Shown: positions 1 to 12,244, counted from the first letter of the stretch. The stretch: 64,000 bases of DNA from Trichosphaerium sp. ATCC 40318 (GCA_038496445.1 JALMLS010000304.1:543501-607500); one strand, 5' to 3'. Numbers and translations are program-made. The notes: generated by a model not told the origin, from the letters alone.

Positions 1-812
1 AGCTATTGAGAGCTATTGTTCTACGCAAACTGGTAAACTATTTATTTGCAAGTGTTGATAGTAACCGAAGTGATTAGGGCGCTAACGGTGACGCTTCTAT
101 TATGGAAGAAGCCAAGAAGAGATTTGTCGCATACATGAAGGATCCAAAGAGCATGAAAGCAGATTTGCGTTCTATCATTCTTCAATTGGTTGGTAAAAAC
201 GCTACACCAGAGGAATACGACCAATTTATTGCTCGATTCAAGGCAGCACGTACGTTATTGCGCAATTATTGACGAGGTGGGCTAACAAGAATGTAGCTAT
301 GCAAGAAGAGAAGCTCCAAAATCTTCGCGCTGGTTGTCTAGCAAAGGATGAAGCACTTATTGTAAAGTCCCTTGATTTGACTTTCAGTGGTGTTGTGAGG
401 TGCGTAATGACTTCTTAAATCACGTAAGCTAACTCATGAACTAGATCACAAGATTTAATTTACATTTACGCTGCTGTTGTTGCTACACACAAAGGACGCG
501 CAATGGCATGGGATTACCTAGCTAAAAACTGGGCTAAATTCACCGAAACTTTGGGTGGCTCTTTCTTGCTTGAGCGTATGGTCTCATACGTATGTGGTGG
601 ATTCCACACTGAAGAAAAAGCAGCAGCCATTGAAGCTTTCTTCAAGGACATTGACACAACAAGAATCGGTACGCCAATTTTTTTTTGTTTGGTTTTTTGC
701 TTACATGTGTATAGCACGTGCCTTGGCACAGAGCTTGGAAGGTATCCGCACTAACGCTAAGTTCGTATCAGCCAACAAGGAAGCTTTTGCTAAATTCACA
801 GCTTCGTATTAA
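1..812 (+). CDS. M1-family aminopeptidase (puromycin-sensitive type), 3' part
   Basis: This is the C-terminal part of a zinc aminopeptidase; the gene begins upstream of the window. The exons spell the all-helical ERAP1_C-like domain. One exon near 90-250 reads MEEAKKRFVAYMKD and continues to EEYDQFIARFKAA. A later exon (503-670) reads WDYLAKNWAKF and GGSFLLERMV. The last exon gives IRTNAKFVSANKEAF before TAA at 810-812. The catalytic HEXXH domain is not in the window. Family members trim N-terminal residues from peptides in the cytosol. At least four introns of 35-60 nt were read, with GTA donors. Family assignment is strong; the exact paralogue cannot be named. Confidence 0.85.
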
Positions 813-904
813 GATCCACATAATAAATACAAAAAAATCATTTTGTTGTGCTGTCGCTTAAGTTATTTTTAAAACAGTGTTTAAAATATTATTAAAGTGT
901 CACC

Positions 905-2976
905 ATGCTTCGTGCCTGTCGTTTTTCGGCGTTTAAAACACAATCAAAAACTCTACAAGTCTCAACTGTTGTTAGAGGTACTAGACCCCCTGTTTCGTGT
1001 TCTATCGAACCTGTAGGAAAAAGAAGGCGCCAGAGATTCGTGACACAACCTACCAGGGATTATACCGTCCAATCGCTCTCTACGGCTTCTCGGAGGTACC
1101 TAGAGCAGTGTGGCGTATAGCTTACCCCTTTAGTTCATTTTCATGGGGTTTATCAGCTATCGCAGCTTCTGCGGTAATGGGCGCGTTTTTGCTTTTCTCT
1201 AGCAACGATTGTACGCTTTTTCAAGTGAACCGTTAACGTTTACCTTTTCGTTGTACAGCGGACAATCAAGCTTCGGCTGAGAGTAATGGAGGAGGTTCTA
1301 CAAGCAAGAAAGAAAGATGGAACGCCGAAAAAACTTATCATCATCACATGGGCACTGAAGCGCCTATTTATCGCGTCGTACGCATTTGTTACCTTCTTTT
1401 CTAACCACAAAAAGGTTCTTACTGGAGGACCATGCGGAGGAAAATCTACTGCGCTTGCTCAAGTGGATAAATACTTGTATGTAACACCAAATTGAATGAA
1501 GTACTGACAGTCCGTAGATCTGGTCTTGGATTTAATATTTTTGCTGTCCCTGAAGCAGCAACCATTCTATTCAAAGGAGGCGCGAAGGTAGGCTGTTGTT
1601 CTATTAGCGTACACTGTTACAACATAATAAACGAGCTAGGTTGACTTTTCAGACAGTGAACAACTTTCAATGTTCCAAACCCAACTATTAAGAACGCAAA
1701 TGGGACTAGAAGATCGGTTCTATGCGCTTGCCAAAATGACTGGACAGCCAAGTGTTATTATTTGTGATAGAGGAGTTATGGATAGCTCTGGTAAGCCCGT
1801 GATCTGGCCCATATTTTGTTAACAAGAATGTCTAGCTTACATGCCCGACAACCTATGGCTACACGTTCTTGATGATAACGATTGGACTGTCGTCGCTCTA
1901 CGCGACAAGAGGTATTTGTTTATTCATTGACAATCTATTTAATGCTTGAGGTAGATACGATGCTGTTATCCATTTGGTTACTGCTGCAGATGGTGCAGAG
2001 AAGTTTTACACAACAGCTAATAATTCAGTGCGTTGAATTGTAACTGAAGCTCTTTTAATGAACTAGGTGCGAACTGAAACACCAGAACAAGCTAGAGCTT
2101 TAGATAGGAAACTACGCCAAGCATGGATTGGGCATTCTAATTTGACTGTAGCCGATAATAGAACTGACTTTGCTGGTACAAAGTGAAAGATTATTGTGAG
2201 TTAACAATATTGTAGACAAGATGCAGAGTGTTGTGTCAAGTATATGTCAGATTATTGGTGCTCCACTCCCTGTTAGTGATGATAAGCAGCGTAGGTTCCT
2301 CATTAAAGAACTACCAAAGAGTGCGTTCCGCTTGTTAGGTATGTATGTTTCTCACTTGATTTAGACGCGCCTGTTAAAATGCAAAAGTTTGAAATTGGTA
2401 CACACTTAAACTCTTGGATACACAGCAGTTTATTGTTTCTTAGAGCAAAGGTACCTTCGATCCCCTGGTGGTAATGAAGCACGTATTATGCAGAGAAAGC
2501 AAAAAGGCAACGCAACGTACAGCTACTCAGTTAAAACAAACGAAGGAAATGAAAAAGTTATTATTGAAAGACACATAAGGTATTTCTTACAACTCAAAGC
2601 TCCAGGTGAAACCTTACTTTTAATAGTGGCAGAGAGTACTCAGCTTTATGTGAGCAAGCTGATCCTAACAGAACTACGATCAAAAAGAAAGAGTACTGTT
2701 TCTTATGGGAGAACGAGGCTTATACATTGAACGTTTACTTGGTAAGTCTTTGCAACTTGGTTACTAGATCTAAGTATTGTAGGAACCAAAGCAATTTATT
2801 GTTTTGGAAGAGAACAGCTTAGGTACAAAAGACCTACCTTCTTTCTTTGATGTTGGTAAGTGCAGCGATTTGGAGTTATCAGTTTACTTACAAGGGTTTT
2901 TTTTGTAGATAAAGAAGTTACAGATGATATCACATACACTGGATACTACATGGCTAACATGTCGGACAAGAACTAG
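905..2976 (+). CDS. P-loop NTPase of the TTD14/AAA_28 type
   Basis: The first exon (from ATG 905) encodes an Arg/Ser-rich leader that could be a mitochondrial targeting sequence. After an intron that probably starts near 1095, an exon reads to HHHMGTEAPIYRV. It splices at about 1378-1415 to VLTGGPCGGKSTAL, a Walker A motif of the form typical of TRPL translocation defect 14 proteins. The next exons carry FNIFAVPEAATILFKGGA and later IICDRGVMDSSG, a Walker B-like Asp-Arg motif. The C-terminal half (2450-2976) has alternating basic and acidic strands, including KKKEYCFLWENEAYTLNVYL cut by an intron, consistent with the CYTH-like domain of this family. It ends MANMSDKN then TAG. Known relatives bind GTP and phosphoinositides; the role here is inferred. 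Confidence 0.75.
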
Positions 2977-3055
2977 ATATACCACGTCCCAATATGGCTC
3001 TGAGAATTACAAACAGAAGAGAATTGCTCAAAAAAATAGTATAAGTAAAGACGGT

Positions 3056-4740
3056 TTATTTCTTAGCTTTTCTTCTCAGTTCTGTTGATGAAATGTCAAG
3101 CCTGAAATTATCTTCTGGTATAGCAGAAAACATTGCCTTGGCATACTCTGGGAATGTTATATCGTCACAAGTCTTGTATGATCCTAACACTAAATTAGAT
3201 ATTTCTCTGAGTTTGCAACACCACTTACCATCAACTGCACGTCCTGCCACAAGGAAAGAACAACCCTTACTTGCAAGGTCAAGTAATGCGTGCTCCATTT
3301 CGGAATCACTGTTGTTGTAGTATTTATTTTGAATAATTCGAATAGCCTAAACAATGCTGTCACTTTGACGCTGAAGTAAAAGTAGTATGCTTACTGTATC
3401 ATAACCAACTACAAAATTTGTATTCGGCATTTGCATGGCTTTCATTGCATACGTGGGTGCGTTTGTCACTACAATGGACTTCCCTTTTAACAGCATTACT
3501 TCACTTCTGTTATTTTTAGTAAGTACCTGCAAACTGTGCTAGCCGTGTAAGGATATTATCAACATCTACTGAACCTTTTGCAGCGTTCTTAGCAGTAAAC
3601 TCGAATGCTGATGGATAGTTTGTGGCTGCTTGAGCAGCTTCCAAAAGTTGCTTATGTCCGTCGTGAAGAGGATTAAAAGAGCCTATTGTAACTTATTTTA
3701 TTGGGTTTTGTTTTAAAAGTCTACCTGGAAGTATCACGTGTGGTGTACTTAATTTAGTTTCTTCTAGAGTACCAACATCTCCGTTAGCGTCAATCTATGA
3801 TCATTGTTAGTTGAGGGCATTCTGAAGAGTTTGTAGCAAACCATAAACGAAGGGCCACCAGCAAGTAACTGCTCCACATATTTTCTGTACGATATCTCGT
3901 TTTTTTCTAACTCTTTGCAATCTACAGGTAATCGAAGAGACTTATCAATACCGCACTCTTTAGCTATGGTATTTAAGATCATGTGGCTACAACCAAGTCA
4001 GCAGTGACGATCAAAGAAGAACAGCAACCTCACAACTTGTTCTTCGGCCTTTCTGTCACCTGCACCTTTCTCAATACCAATGTAATATGTAGTCAAACCT
4101 TCAAGAGACTACAAAAACGCATAAACATCGAGTTGCACGTGATAGCTTGAAGTACCCTTGCGGAGATACAAGCTCTATGTTCACCCTTTTTAGTTTTTGT
4201 TGTAACTACGGCAGCAGTACACGAAATACCCAACAGATCTCTGTGTACATCTACATCACAATTAAACACTTTTTTTTGTGGGTTAACGGTTGGAACCTGT
4301 GCTAGAGAGTTCACGTGCGCGCAAAAGAGCTCTGAGAGGGGCGTTAAAAATATGTAGAGTAAAATTAGTATGTTTTACCTCCCAGCCATCCTTTGGGCTG
4401 TTGATGTTGATACATGTTGAAATTTAGTATTGTGGGTCTTTTTAAGCTGAAGTTGCAGGGTTTTAGTGTTTTCGTTAACGTATTGTTTTAGGGCGTCTAT
4501 TTTGCTATCAAAACGCGATATAAAAGGTGTCTAACCTTTACTGTATGGCACTACACCTTCTAGTAATGTATTGGAGCATCCTAATACAAGTAAGCCATGG
4601 CTTGCGTCTGGAAGCGTACCTGGTACGGTTTGAAGCTCCATTAGTGATTGTGTACCCGCTCCAGTAACTGCTAGCACCAATTGCTTATTAGACGCATGAA
4701 TTGCGCTTACAAGCCTTGCCATAATATCCTCCGTATTCAT
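3056..4740 (-). CDS. CinA-C-like / nucleotidyltransferase (NMNAT-fold) fusion protein
   Basis: The N-terminal exon (ATG at 4740) has LVLAVTGAGTQSL, followed by a segment around 4314-4093 containing GISCTAAVV and KKGEHRA. This is the CinA C-terminal/amidohydrolase-like pattern of a phosphate-binding loop and basic strand. After a central helical stretch, the C-terminal half begins VTIGSFNPLHDGHKQLLEAA. Its HDGH is the HxGH nucleotide-binding motif of cytidylyltransferases. Near the end comes DISSTELRRK, the ISSTxxR signature of NMN adenylyltransferases. The protein plausibly acts in NAD or related nucleotide metabolism. The fusion of the two domains is seen directly if the exons belong to one gene, and their orientation and phase fit. 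The substrate is not established. Confidence 0.7.
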
Positions 4741-4985
4741 ATGCCTCGCTGGTACGATAGGCTAACAATTAACGTGATGCTCAGTGTCTGACGTCTTTAC
4801 AAGCAAAAAAAGTCATGTACAGTCTTTTGTGAGGTTTCGCTTCAGTGTAGTCTGAATTCACAAGTAGATTTCTCGAATCTTCTGTAATTCTTGAATAGAG
4901 GTTGCACGTGGCAAAGTTAATCGTAACAAACTTAGGAACTAAGGTGATAGTTTTATTTACATCTCATCAACATCGTTTTTGTTTA
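4741..4985. other. Intergenic gap upstream of the CinA/NMNAT gene
   Basis: This gap separates the start of the CinA/NMNAT gene from the 3' end of the beta-helix gene. It holds one CACGTG hexamer near 4905 and AT-rich sequence. No coding signal was seen on either strand. Confidence 0.4.
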
Positions 4986-4989
4986 GCTT

Positions 4990-7239
4990 AGAACTCAAGC
5001 GTCACGCGTTCTATTTGGGTTGCTGTGGTAGTTGTAACATGTCCAAAGGGTCACTAAAAATATACCCACGTGAATAAGAGCATATTTGAGAAAGAATTAA
5101 TCGTACCAACGAAAATACACAAATCAAACACTACGCAAACACTGACAACAAACCAGAAAGCTGCACCACCAAGTATTTCGCATTTAGTTTCTCCTTCATC
5201 TGATGTGAGCCAACTACAAGATTTACACACGTTTCCATTTTGATAGGATCCTATGACATTGTTTAACGATGGAGAAATATAGCAGGAGCAGGTACCTGCT
5301 TTACATGGTGTACAATAAATTGATGTTAAATCAACAATTGACCCTTCTGTACATTTATGGCATTCTGCTTTTCCTGAATGCATTTGATACATACCGCCAG
5401 GGCAAGGATCACAGTTAGGAGCTCCGCTTAATCTCAGGTTAGACAAACATAGGTAAAAAACACTGACTTACGCTTTAGCCGAATAAGTACCGGGATCACA
5501 AGGAGAGCAAAACGAGCCAATAAAAGGGTTGGCATACCCTTACAGAAATTAAACAATGAACACATCTCAGTGTTGGGTGCATACCTCTAGGACATGGATA
5601 ACAATTGTCTTTTCCGCTAGTACTACTGTATCCTGCTGGACAGTTCGCAGGACCCAGGAAGCCTTTTAGAATGAACTCGCCAAATGTTGCATACGCTGTT
5701 TAACCAAATGTTAGTCGTAATTATTTGTTGGAGCATACGTGTTGGATGTATTATAACCCTCTCCAACGTGGTATTCAAGTAATGCAAGTCTTGATAATGT
5801 ATACCACCCATATTTTCAACAAAAAAGGGAGCAGGTGCATACTATTCAATTATGAGTTGAAATTCGAAACGTTTACAGCAAGACAACAGGACGTACATGA
5901 GCGCTTGTATTGTGAGGTGCTTCAAACTTGCTATCTTCTATAGTTATATGTACTGGCTCTCTTTTTTCGGGTAGTTTGATGCGACCAACCATACCAACTG
6001 ATAAATATTGTGCGACACTTTTTACCAATGTCAACATTGTGGAAACAAAAAACTGTCGAACGTGCGTTGAGTGGAAGTTTGAGTGTGATATGGTTACTGA
6101 TGGTTCTACTTCTTCTGTAGAGAGCAATTCTATATCAAAGAATCTTCTTTTCGTGCCGCTGTTTACAAATTTGGCAGTTGCTTGAGAAACAGACAGCGTA
6201 GAGCCTGCAAATGAGAACCCGGCATCAAAAAATTTGCAATTCTTCACCTCCATTGTATCAACTACATATTTTAGATAAATTTCACGTGATCGCGTTAATT
6301 ATGTACCATTAAATGATGCAACACTACTCTGAACTAGACAATAACTTAGAGAAGCAGTTTTCCCATTTTTTGCAATAACATTAGAATTATTGAACATGGT
6401 TTCACTTATTTGAATTTTGCCTGTCACATTATGTCCAATTTGTACTAGCATATCAGTTAGTTTACAAACAAGGTAATGAAGCAGCGCTAGAATGAAAAAA
6501 AACGGGGAACTCAAACGCACACGCTGGACCAGTGTCAAAGCTACATCGATTCAATGTAAGTGTAAGAGGAGACTGGGAATCACGTGCAAAGAAGTTGACA
6601 CGTATAGCCAAATCTAGGTCCGTATTAGAAGATACAATAAGGTGATACTATCGTGCCATTAAGGATAATTTTGGCAGCATTTGCCGGACAAACGGAAATA
6701 TCCTAAACAAAGGTTGGCACATTAAAAATTTACTGCAATCAGTAGTAGAGAACGCACTTTAATTGCTGAGAAGGTTGGATGGCTAGTAGATGAGTTTCGT
6801 ATGCCTTGTATTGTTACTGTTGTTTCAGTCGTTAGGCACAAAGGCAAAGTTTCGTTTTGGTTTGTGTAGCTTCCACCTAATGCGTTATGGTAGTTCGTAG
6901 ATGGTATACTAAGCGTACTTTGCAAACAAATAGTGAAAGTACCACCATTGGTTGGAATTTTACTAAAAGCGTGGTTTAAGGTTTCCCAAGGCGACTTCAC
7001 TGTTCCAGCACCCTACAGAGACATACGTTTATCCATTCATTGTCGAAAAAAACTGAAAATGCGTTACGTACCTTGGTATCACTCCCTTTAGGCGCAATAT
7101 ACCAATTGCATGCGTCAGCAGCGATGGTGCGATAGGGTATTTTATTACCGGTCACCAATACGTCAGTACTCGCTGCTATCACTGCTAAGTACGCTAATAT
7201 CACAAAACCTACACGCGCAAATGTCACAGTTGCGGCCAT
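4990..7239 (-). CDS. Secreted/surface right-handed beta-helix protein with Cys-rich stalk and membrane anchor
   Basis: ATG at 7239 starts a hydrophobic signal peptide (FARVGFVILAYLAVIAAS). The next exon has WYIAPKGSDTK, then GAGTVKSPWETLNHAFSKI, which is the usual opening of pectin-lyase-like beta-helix proteins. The middle exons (about 6900-5870) are rich in Ser/Thr/Asn with regularly placed VTI, VTIS and ITIEDSKF strands. From about 5446 downwards comes an ephrin-receptor/GCC2-GCC3-like Cys-rich module (CDPCPGGMYQMHSG, then C-x2-C spaced cysteines). It is followed by one transmembrane segment (FWFVVSVCVVFDLCIFV). The last intron (about 5054-5105) leaves the reading of the tail uncertain, so the stop near 4990-5000 is approximate. 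Exposure on the cell or vacuole surface is inferred from this topology. No enzymatic residues could be assigned. Confidence 0.7.
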
Positions 7240-7525
7240 GAAACAAAATCGAAGCCTTTACAACAATAAACACCAACAAGTGGAAAAATACAGTCTGAAG
7301 ATTAGGACGACTTTTTTTGCGTCAATTTTGTTCGATTATTTGAAAACTCAACACTCTACGAAATAGGACCGAGCTAGCTTGTATGACAACATAGTATTCG
7401 CGAAGTCGGGTTCTCGAGAAGTGTAAGCGAAGCTCGCAAAATGTTAGCACGTGCTACATTCTTGTTTATCACGTGTTTTTTCAAAAGGAACAAATATCGA
7501 AAAAATACAGGTTTATGTAACTAGT

Positions 7526-8180
7526 TTATTGCTCAATAGCTGATACTCCTTTGTTTTCAATGGAGAAATTGTACTTGATACACAAAATCAAGTGCTTGTC
7601 TTGATCGTAGGCAGTAAATTGTCCAGAGTATCCATCAGACTAATTCGTGTTAATGAAAGCGTTCAAGATAGTATTTCGTACAGTAATTGCGAAAGAAGGG
7701 ATCTCAACAGTCAAAGCAGTGGTGTGAGGGCCAACTGGGCATGGGCAAGGACAGTCAGGGATGATTGGAGGGTTACAGATACTTCCTAGGGGAAAGGGAG
7801 TCAAAAAACAATGTCGAAAAGGAACAGGACAACATACCAGTGAACTTTTTTACTGGTAGGCCATCAAGGTATACAGTGGTGTCCCAGTCGCCTGTGTTGG
7901 TGGTTAGGAAAAAGTACATTTTACATGTAAAATTCTGAGCGTACCGTTCGAGTATGTTTTGTTCTCCATGCCGTGTGCGTGTACAGTAACAGCCTTTCCA
8001 GCAATAGCTGGGTCTAACAATAGTTTTAAAATACAGTTTTTGTTAAAACAACGTACAAGGAGTCATTGTAACTTGGCTTACATCAAAAGTAGCGCCAGAG
8101 TCGCATTTTGTCCAGGACAATGGCTTGGCACAGAAAGCTACAGCGAAAACAAGTGCGAGAGCGAGGAGAAGCTTCATCAT
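7526..8180 (-). CDS. NPC2/ML-domain lipid-binding secreted protein
   Basis: ATG at 8180 (or 8177) starts a signal peptide (MKLLLALALVFAVAFC). The mature start SWTKCDSGATFDVSQV and TMTPC has the Trp-Cys and the V-x-PC pattern of MD-2-related lipid-recognition proteins. Later exons give GKAVTVHAHGMEN, DTTVYLDGLPVK, NPPIIPDCPCPCPVGPH and IPSFAIT. A 42-nt intron then precedes DGYSGQFTAYDQDKHLILCI, with the conserved final Cys. The stop TAA is at 7526-7528. Family proteins carry sterols or phospholipids in lysosomes or the secretory pathway. An acid lipase lies 0.7 kb upstream on the same strand, which suggests a shared theme of lysosomal lipid use. Confidence 0.82.
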
Positions 8181-8885
8181 GATAAAAAAGTTAAGTATTA
8201 TGGTTTTTGGGTCAAGAACGCGATTGTGCACGTTTTTAGAAAAGTCGACTTACCTTTGGTGGTTTTCGTAGTAGCGGTGGCAGTATATTTAGCAAGGAAA
8301 ATAAGGGAGATTGTTTTGGAACTACACAGAAACGCTCATTTCACAAAACGGTGAAAAAGATTGGGTTTTGAGTTTTTCCCGCACTCACAAAAGATTTTTA
8401 TCGCTGTTAACAGTGATGTTACGCTGCCCTATGAACTCGCGTGAACCCACCAGTCGCAGAATGATAGTTTTGCAGTATGTCAATATAAAGTGGAGAAAAT
8501 AGGCCCACAAGTGAGTTTAGCTCAATTCTACGCCAACTACACTATGTTGGCGTAATATAGTTGTTTACTACCCAAAAACCTTTTTGCTAGTCTCTAACAC
8601 GTTAATCACGTGTTAAAGTTATTATAAACGTGCGATATAGTTGGCCTAGTCAAGCTTTTAAAAAACGTTCTAAATTCAAAATATTGGTGGTAGAGTGACA
8701 TAATCACAGCAGAAGTCGCCAGTGTGAACTGTTATTCGTTCCCTACAACGTTCTTAGTGCTTCTTACGAACGGAAAATTCACATCCGCTTTTTAAAGCTT
8801 CAAGATAAACAGTCTAATACTTAGTGTAATAATAATTGCATTTTTGAACCTTTTGGTTTTCAAGTTTATTGACGTTCAGAGCAGT
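8181..8885. other. Intergenic region between ML protein and lipase
   Basis: About 700 bp separate the ML-protein start from the lipase stop, both on the minus strand. The stretch contains the ML promoter, one ATCACGTG site near 8608 and AT-rich sequence. An open frame at 8311-8502 on the plus strand shows no recognisable protein features and is treated as chance. Confidence 0.4.
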
Positions 8886-10630
8886 CTAAATAGAATTGTC
8901 TCTATATTTTTCTATTTGCTTTACCGCAAGCGGGTACACTGTTTCGTGCGCTGTATATCCTAACGTAAAGTCCATGTGGCCAAAAGACTACCAAAGAAGT
9001 AAAGAAGTAGAAAACAAGAAATTCTTACCGGTTCATTGTGAACATATGGTTCTACAGGTAAACGAGATAGAAGCGTTTGAACATCCTTTGGATCAGCTAT
9101 AATGTATTAGAGCTCGAAGAAAGTCGCCTACAATAGTACCCAAACCATCCAAAGTACCCGTAAACATCGCAACAGGTAAGTCTCTACAAAAACTGTAAGT
9201 TTCTTTTTCACTATGTATTTGATGGAGTACCTTGGAAATTTCGACAAGTCGTAAATAGGTGGTACTAGTTGACCATACACTATCAAGTTCTTGACTGAGC
9301 CATAATCATACATTTCAAAAGCGTTAGAGAAAACACCTTGTGCCCTAAAGAGAGTTTTAAAGAGAATGTAGACAAATATCTTACCAGTGGATGAGGTTTT
9401 TTGTGGATGTGGGTGCAGGCTCGAACTTTGTGTAAAACGGAATCTGAGATCTGTTTTTGTACGTGAAATCGCCGCTGAGTGCGACAAACAAGAATTCACA
9501 TGCACTAACTCAGCGATTTAGTAGAAGAAAAAGTATTGAAACAAGTTTGAAGGTTTCTGTAAACTAACATACGGGGGATTTATAGTGCATAAGTTAGGTA
9601 TAAGTGCCTTCAATAGAGTGGGGACGTTTACTTGACGGACGCTTAAGATAAAGGCATTAGATTGACAATTTACTTCAATAACTTTTTTTCAAAAAGTGAC
9701 AAGTTTACCCTAACAGTTGAAGAAGCGGTCCCAAGTCAATGGCAGCAAGCAATCTATAGATTTGTACTGTAATATGTGTAACCCAAGCTACAGGAGCGAA
9801 GCAGATAAACACGGATACCATTTTGGCTGTCGAAGGCTCCAAGAAGCCCGAAAAAGCCTGTACAGTGCCCTAGAAGAACAGCCATTAGTAAAGAAAAAAA
9901 AAGTTCGCATTGTGCCTGTGAGTGACCCATGTATGGTATCTTTTTCTGACCTGTTGCTCTTGTAACATACAGCAACTGGGCAGGCAAATCATATTTTGCC
10001 ATGTCATCCCAACTACATACGAAGTAAGAGAGGAAATTCAACTTTAGTTTTCCACCTGAAATCCCAAAACTTGTCATCCTTGGGCGTGTATTTCACATGC
10101 TCCATGCTGATGCCATTACCGCGACTGTTACCCAACCTATGATAGAAAAATAGAGTTATTCTTCCGCTACATAGTGTCGGGGAACAATTACCAAACGTCA
10201 TAGCCAAGATCGGCCAAGTAAAATGCCAAACCTTCAGGAGGAGGGTTTGCTACAGCCGCAAACCTAATAAGAGCGTAATCACGTGATTGGTTTTCGAAAA
10301 AAGAAAAAGCCGTGCGATGAATCAAACAAGCCGTGTTGAAATAGTACAGCTCCTTTTGTAGCATTGACAGACCTCCCATGAGGAATACGCTTTTAGACAA
10401 AGTAAACTACTAATATTGGCCGTGTATTTGGTTACGTACGTTCATAGTGAGTATATATCCATCGTCTGTGGTAACTTTATGCTCTTCTGCCGGCTATTGA
10501 TATTATTGTCAATTAACAGTCATAGCGCACGTACGTAGCCTTGATATTTAATTATTTCCGTTACACTTTTGCCATTTTGAGCGTATACAACGTACAGAGC
10601 TACAAGTAAAACAAATGTACAAGCTTTCAT
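8886..10630 (-). CDS. Acid lipase / steryl-ester hydrolase-like (alpha/beta hydrolase)
   Basis: A signal peptide starts at ATG 10630 (MKACTFVLLVALYVVYAQ). Next comes the abhydro_lipase N-terminal motif AEEHKVTTDDGYILTM. Further exons give GLAFYLADLGYDVW, then LGNSRGNGISMEH and FWDF/SWDDMAKYDLPAQLLYV, an almost canonical lysosomal acid lipase string. The nucleophile elbow is GHSQG, split by an intron. The acid is in FTGTLDGLGTI and the histidine in SFGHMDFTLG near the C-terminus, so the whole Ser-Asp-His triad is present. The stop TAG is at 8886-8888. It should hydrolyse sterol or acyl esters in the lysosome or outside the cell. About seven introns are needed, most of them 35-60 nt. Confidence 0.85.
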
Positions 10631-10849
10631 GACAGTTCAAAAAAAGTTAAAACTGGCCTTAAGTAACACAGCATTCTAAGCAAATCTTAGTTATTAACTT
10701 CCATGTAGCAATGCCTCCAGAGGTGTTGTACCCATTACCACGCCTGTTCCTTCACCTTTGAGACAGTTGCAATCTTGCGATGTTGTGAAATTAATAAAAA
10801 CTAACAACTCTACAAAAAGCACTTTATTTTTTACATGTCTTTTTGAAAA

Positions 10850-11280
10850 GAATCACGTTCCGTTAGATGCGTGTACATTAGGGAATACCTTTGGAGCAAT
10901 TATCTCAATGACGAACGCACCAAGTAAGTCAAATCTAACTGAGGTTAGCACAAAATTGTTAGGTTGCACAGAATAGTACATTCCAACGAACATGTCTACG
11001 GCAGAGAGTTCACCAAGCAAGTATTGCCCTCAGGCCAAAGCCTTCTATAGTACTGGCCACTGGTAGATGCCCATTTTTTTGAATACTTCTCAACAAGGCT
11101 TGATTTGACTGCTTTGATTCCGTCTACCTCATATGGCAAAAATCGCCAACATTTGCAGGCTAACAAAACACTGACAAATCACTGTTGATGCATTCTATGT
11201 AACTTGGATTGATGCATTGATCTCCCAATATTGTTTTCACAGAAAACGACAGCGTATCTTCAAAATAGCTAATTTATTTG
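10850..11280 (-). pseudogene. Glutathione S-transferase C-terminal remnant
   Basis: Minus-strand text resembles the C-terminal half of a GST. It reads KAVKSSLVEKYSKKWAST, then, after a possible 32-nt intron, QYLLGELSAVDMFVGMYYS. The second string has the Leu-Gly/Leu-x-x-Asp arrangement of a GST helix 6. It continues to a stop near 10855. No thioredoxin-like N-terminal half fits in the short space below the neighbouring intact GST at 11288. I therefore call it a truncated duplicate. It could instead be a very short gene whose first exons were missed. Confidence 0.35.
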
Positions 11281-11287
11281 AGTACAC

Positions 11288-12053
11288 CTAAGCATCAATC
11301 CATTGCTTGATAGGCGCTAGAGAAATAACAGCATTGTACATCTTGCTGAGACGAGGTACAGGTTTGAGGTCGAGAGAATCAGGTACGGTCAAAGACACAT
11401 CTCTTATCATTGACGCGACCAGAACATCGGCGAATGAAACATCCTTGCCTGCATAACAGTTAACAACACTGAACAAGAACGAATAATATTGTTCCTGAGA
11501 AGTAATCACCCTCAGTTTGACCCAAGATAGTATCGAAAGCTTTCAGTTGAGTTTTTTGATACTCAGCAAACTTTTTCTTATCTCCACCTGCCAATACAAC
11601 AGGTACCCAAGCATCACGGTAAGAAACGTACGCAGACGCGGCTCTATCAGTGTGATAGTCCTTAATGTCATCAACGCCGTATTTACCCAGTTTTTTTGCC
11701 AAGTATCTAATCATTGGTACGTGCTCGCACATGTTAAGACCTGGTTACTTGGTTAGGTGTATACAAACGAGCAATCCCCTTACCGTTTAGGTGCAAGATT
11801 GGGACACCACCAAAAGGATTTGCTCCGCTGCTAATAATCTCTTCTTTTTTAGAGCCCCAAGCGCCTGGGAAGTCAATAATCTCTTCAGTAAACTTGATAC
11901 CGTTTAATAACATGTAGAATCTAAACAGTGTTGTTAGCTGATTGTGTAGTTGTAGATAGCATACCTGACTGGACCACCGCGTCCGCCTAGTTTCCCCAGT
12001 TGAATGTAAGTGAGTTTAGGAGTACATCCGATTTTATCGTTTGCTGTTGTCAT
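11288..12053 (-). CDS. Glutathione S-transferase (sigma-like)
   Basis: ATG at 12053 opens MTTANDKIGCTPKLTYIQLG with GGRGGPVR, the N-terminal beta-alpha start where sigma-class enzymes bind glutathione. The next exon carries WGSKKEEI and NPFGGVPILHLNGKG, with the cis-Pro (VPILH) of the thioredoxin fold. The C-terminal exons give MIRYLAKKLG, an aspartate-rich helix pair, and YAGKDVSFADVLVASMIRD, the typical GST helix-6 N-capping region. It ends PIKQWIDA then a stop at 11288. It likely conjugates glutathione or acts as a prostaglandin-synthase-like enzyme in the cytosol. A degenerate copy lies just downstream. Confidence 0.85.
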
Positions 12054-12244
12054 TGTTGTTGTAGTTTTTGATTTTGATTGTTTAATGACCCACAAAGATA
12101 GTCATTCGATTCTCCATTTAGAAATCATTCCGCGGTAAACCATTATTGTGTACTAACACGTAATACGAATAATCATGGTATGGTAAGCACTATAGTTATT
12201 ATTTTAGTTTGGGTTGGTGGTATTTGGATTCTCCTCGGGTCGCT
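12054..12244. promoter_or_regulatory. Upstream region of the GST gene
   Basis: This AT-rich stretch starts right before the GST start codon and leads into the small candidate gene on the same strand. It probably holds the GST promoter. No specific element was recognised. Confidence 0.3.

Noticed and set aside
8311-8502. Short open frame upstream of the ML gene
   Set aside because: No start context, domain or splice partner was seen. It lies in a promoter-like AT-rich gap.
10758-10976. Plus-strand frame opposite the GST remnant
   Set aside because: It is antisense to GST-like text and lacks any family features.
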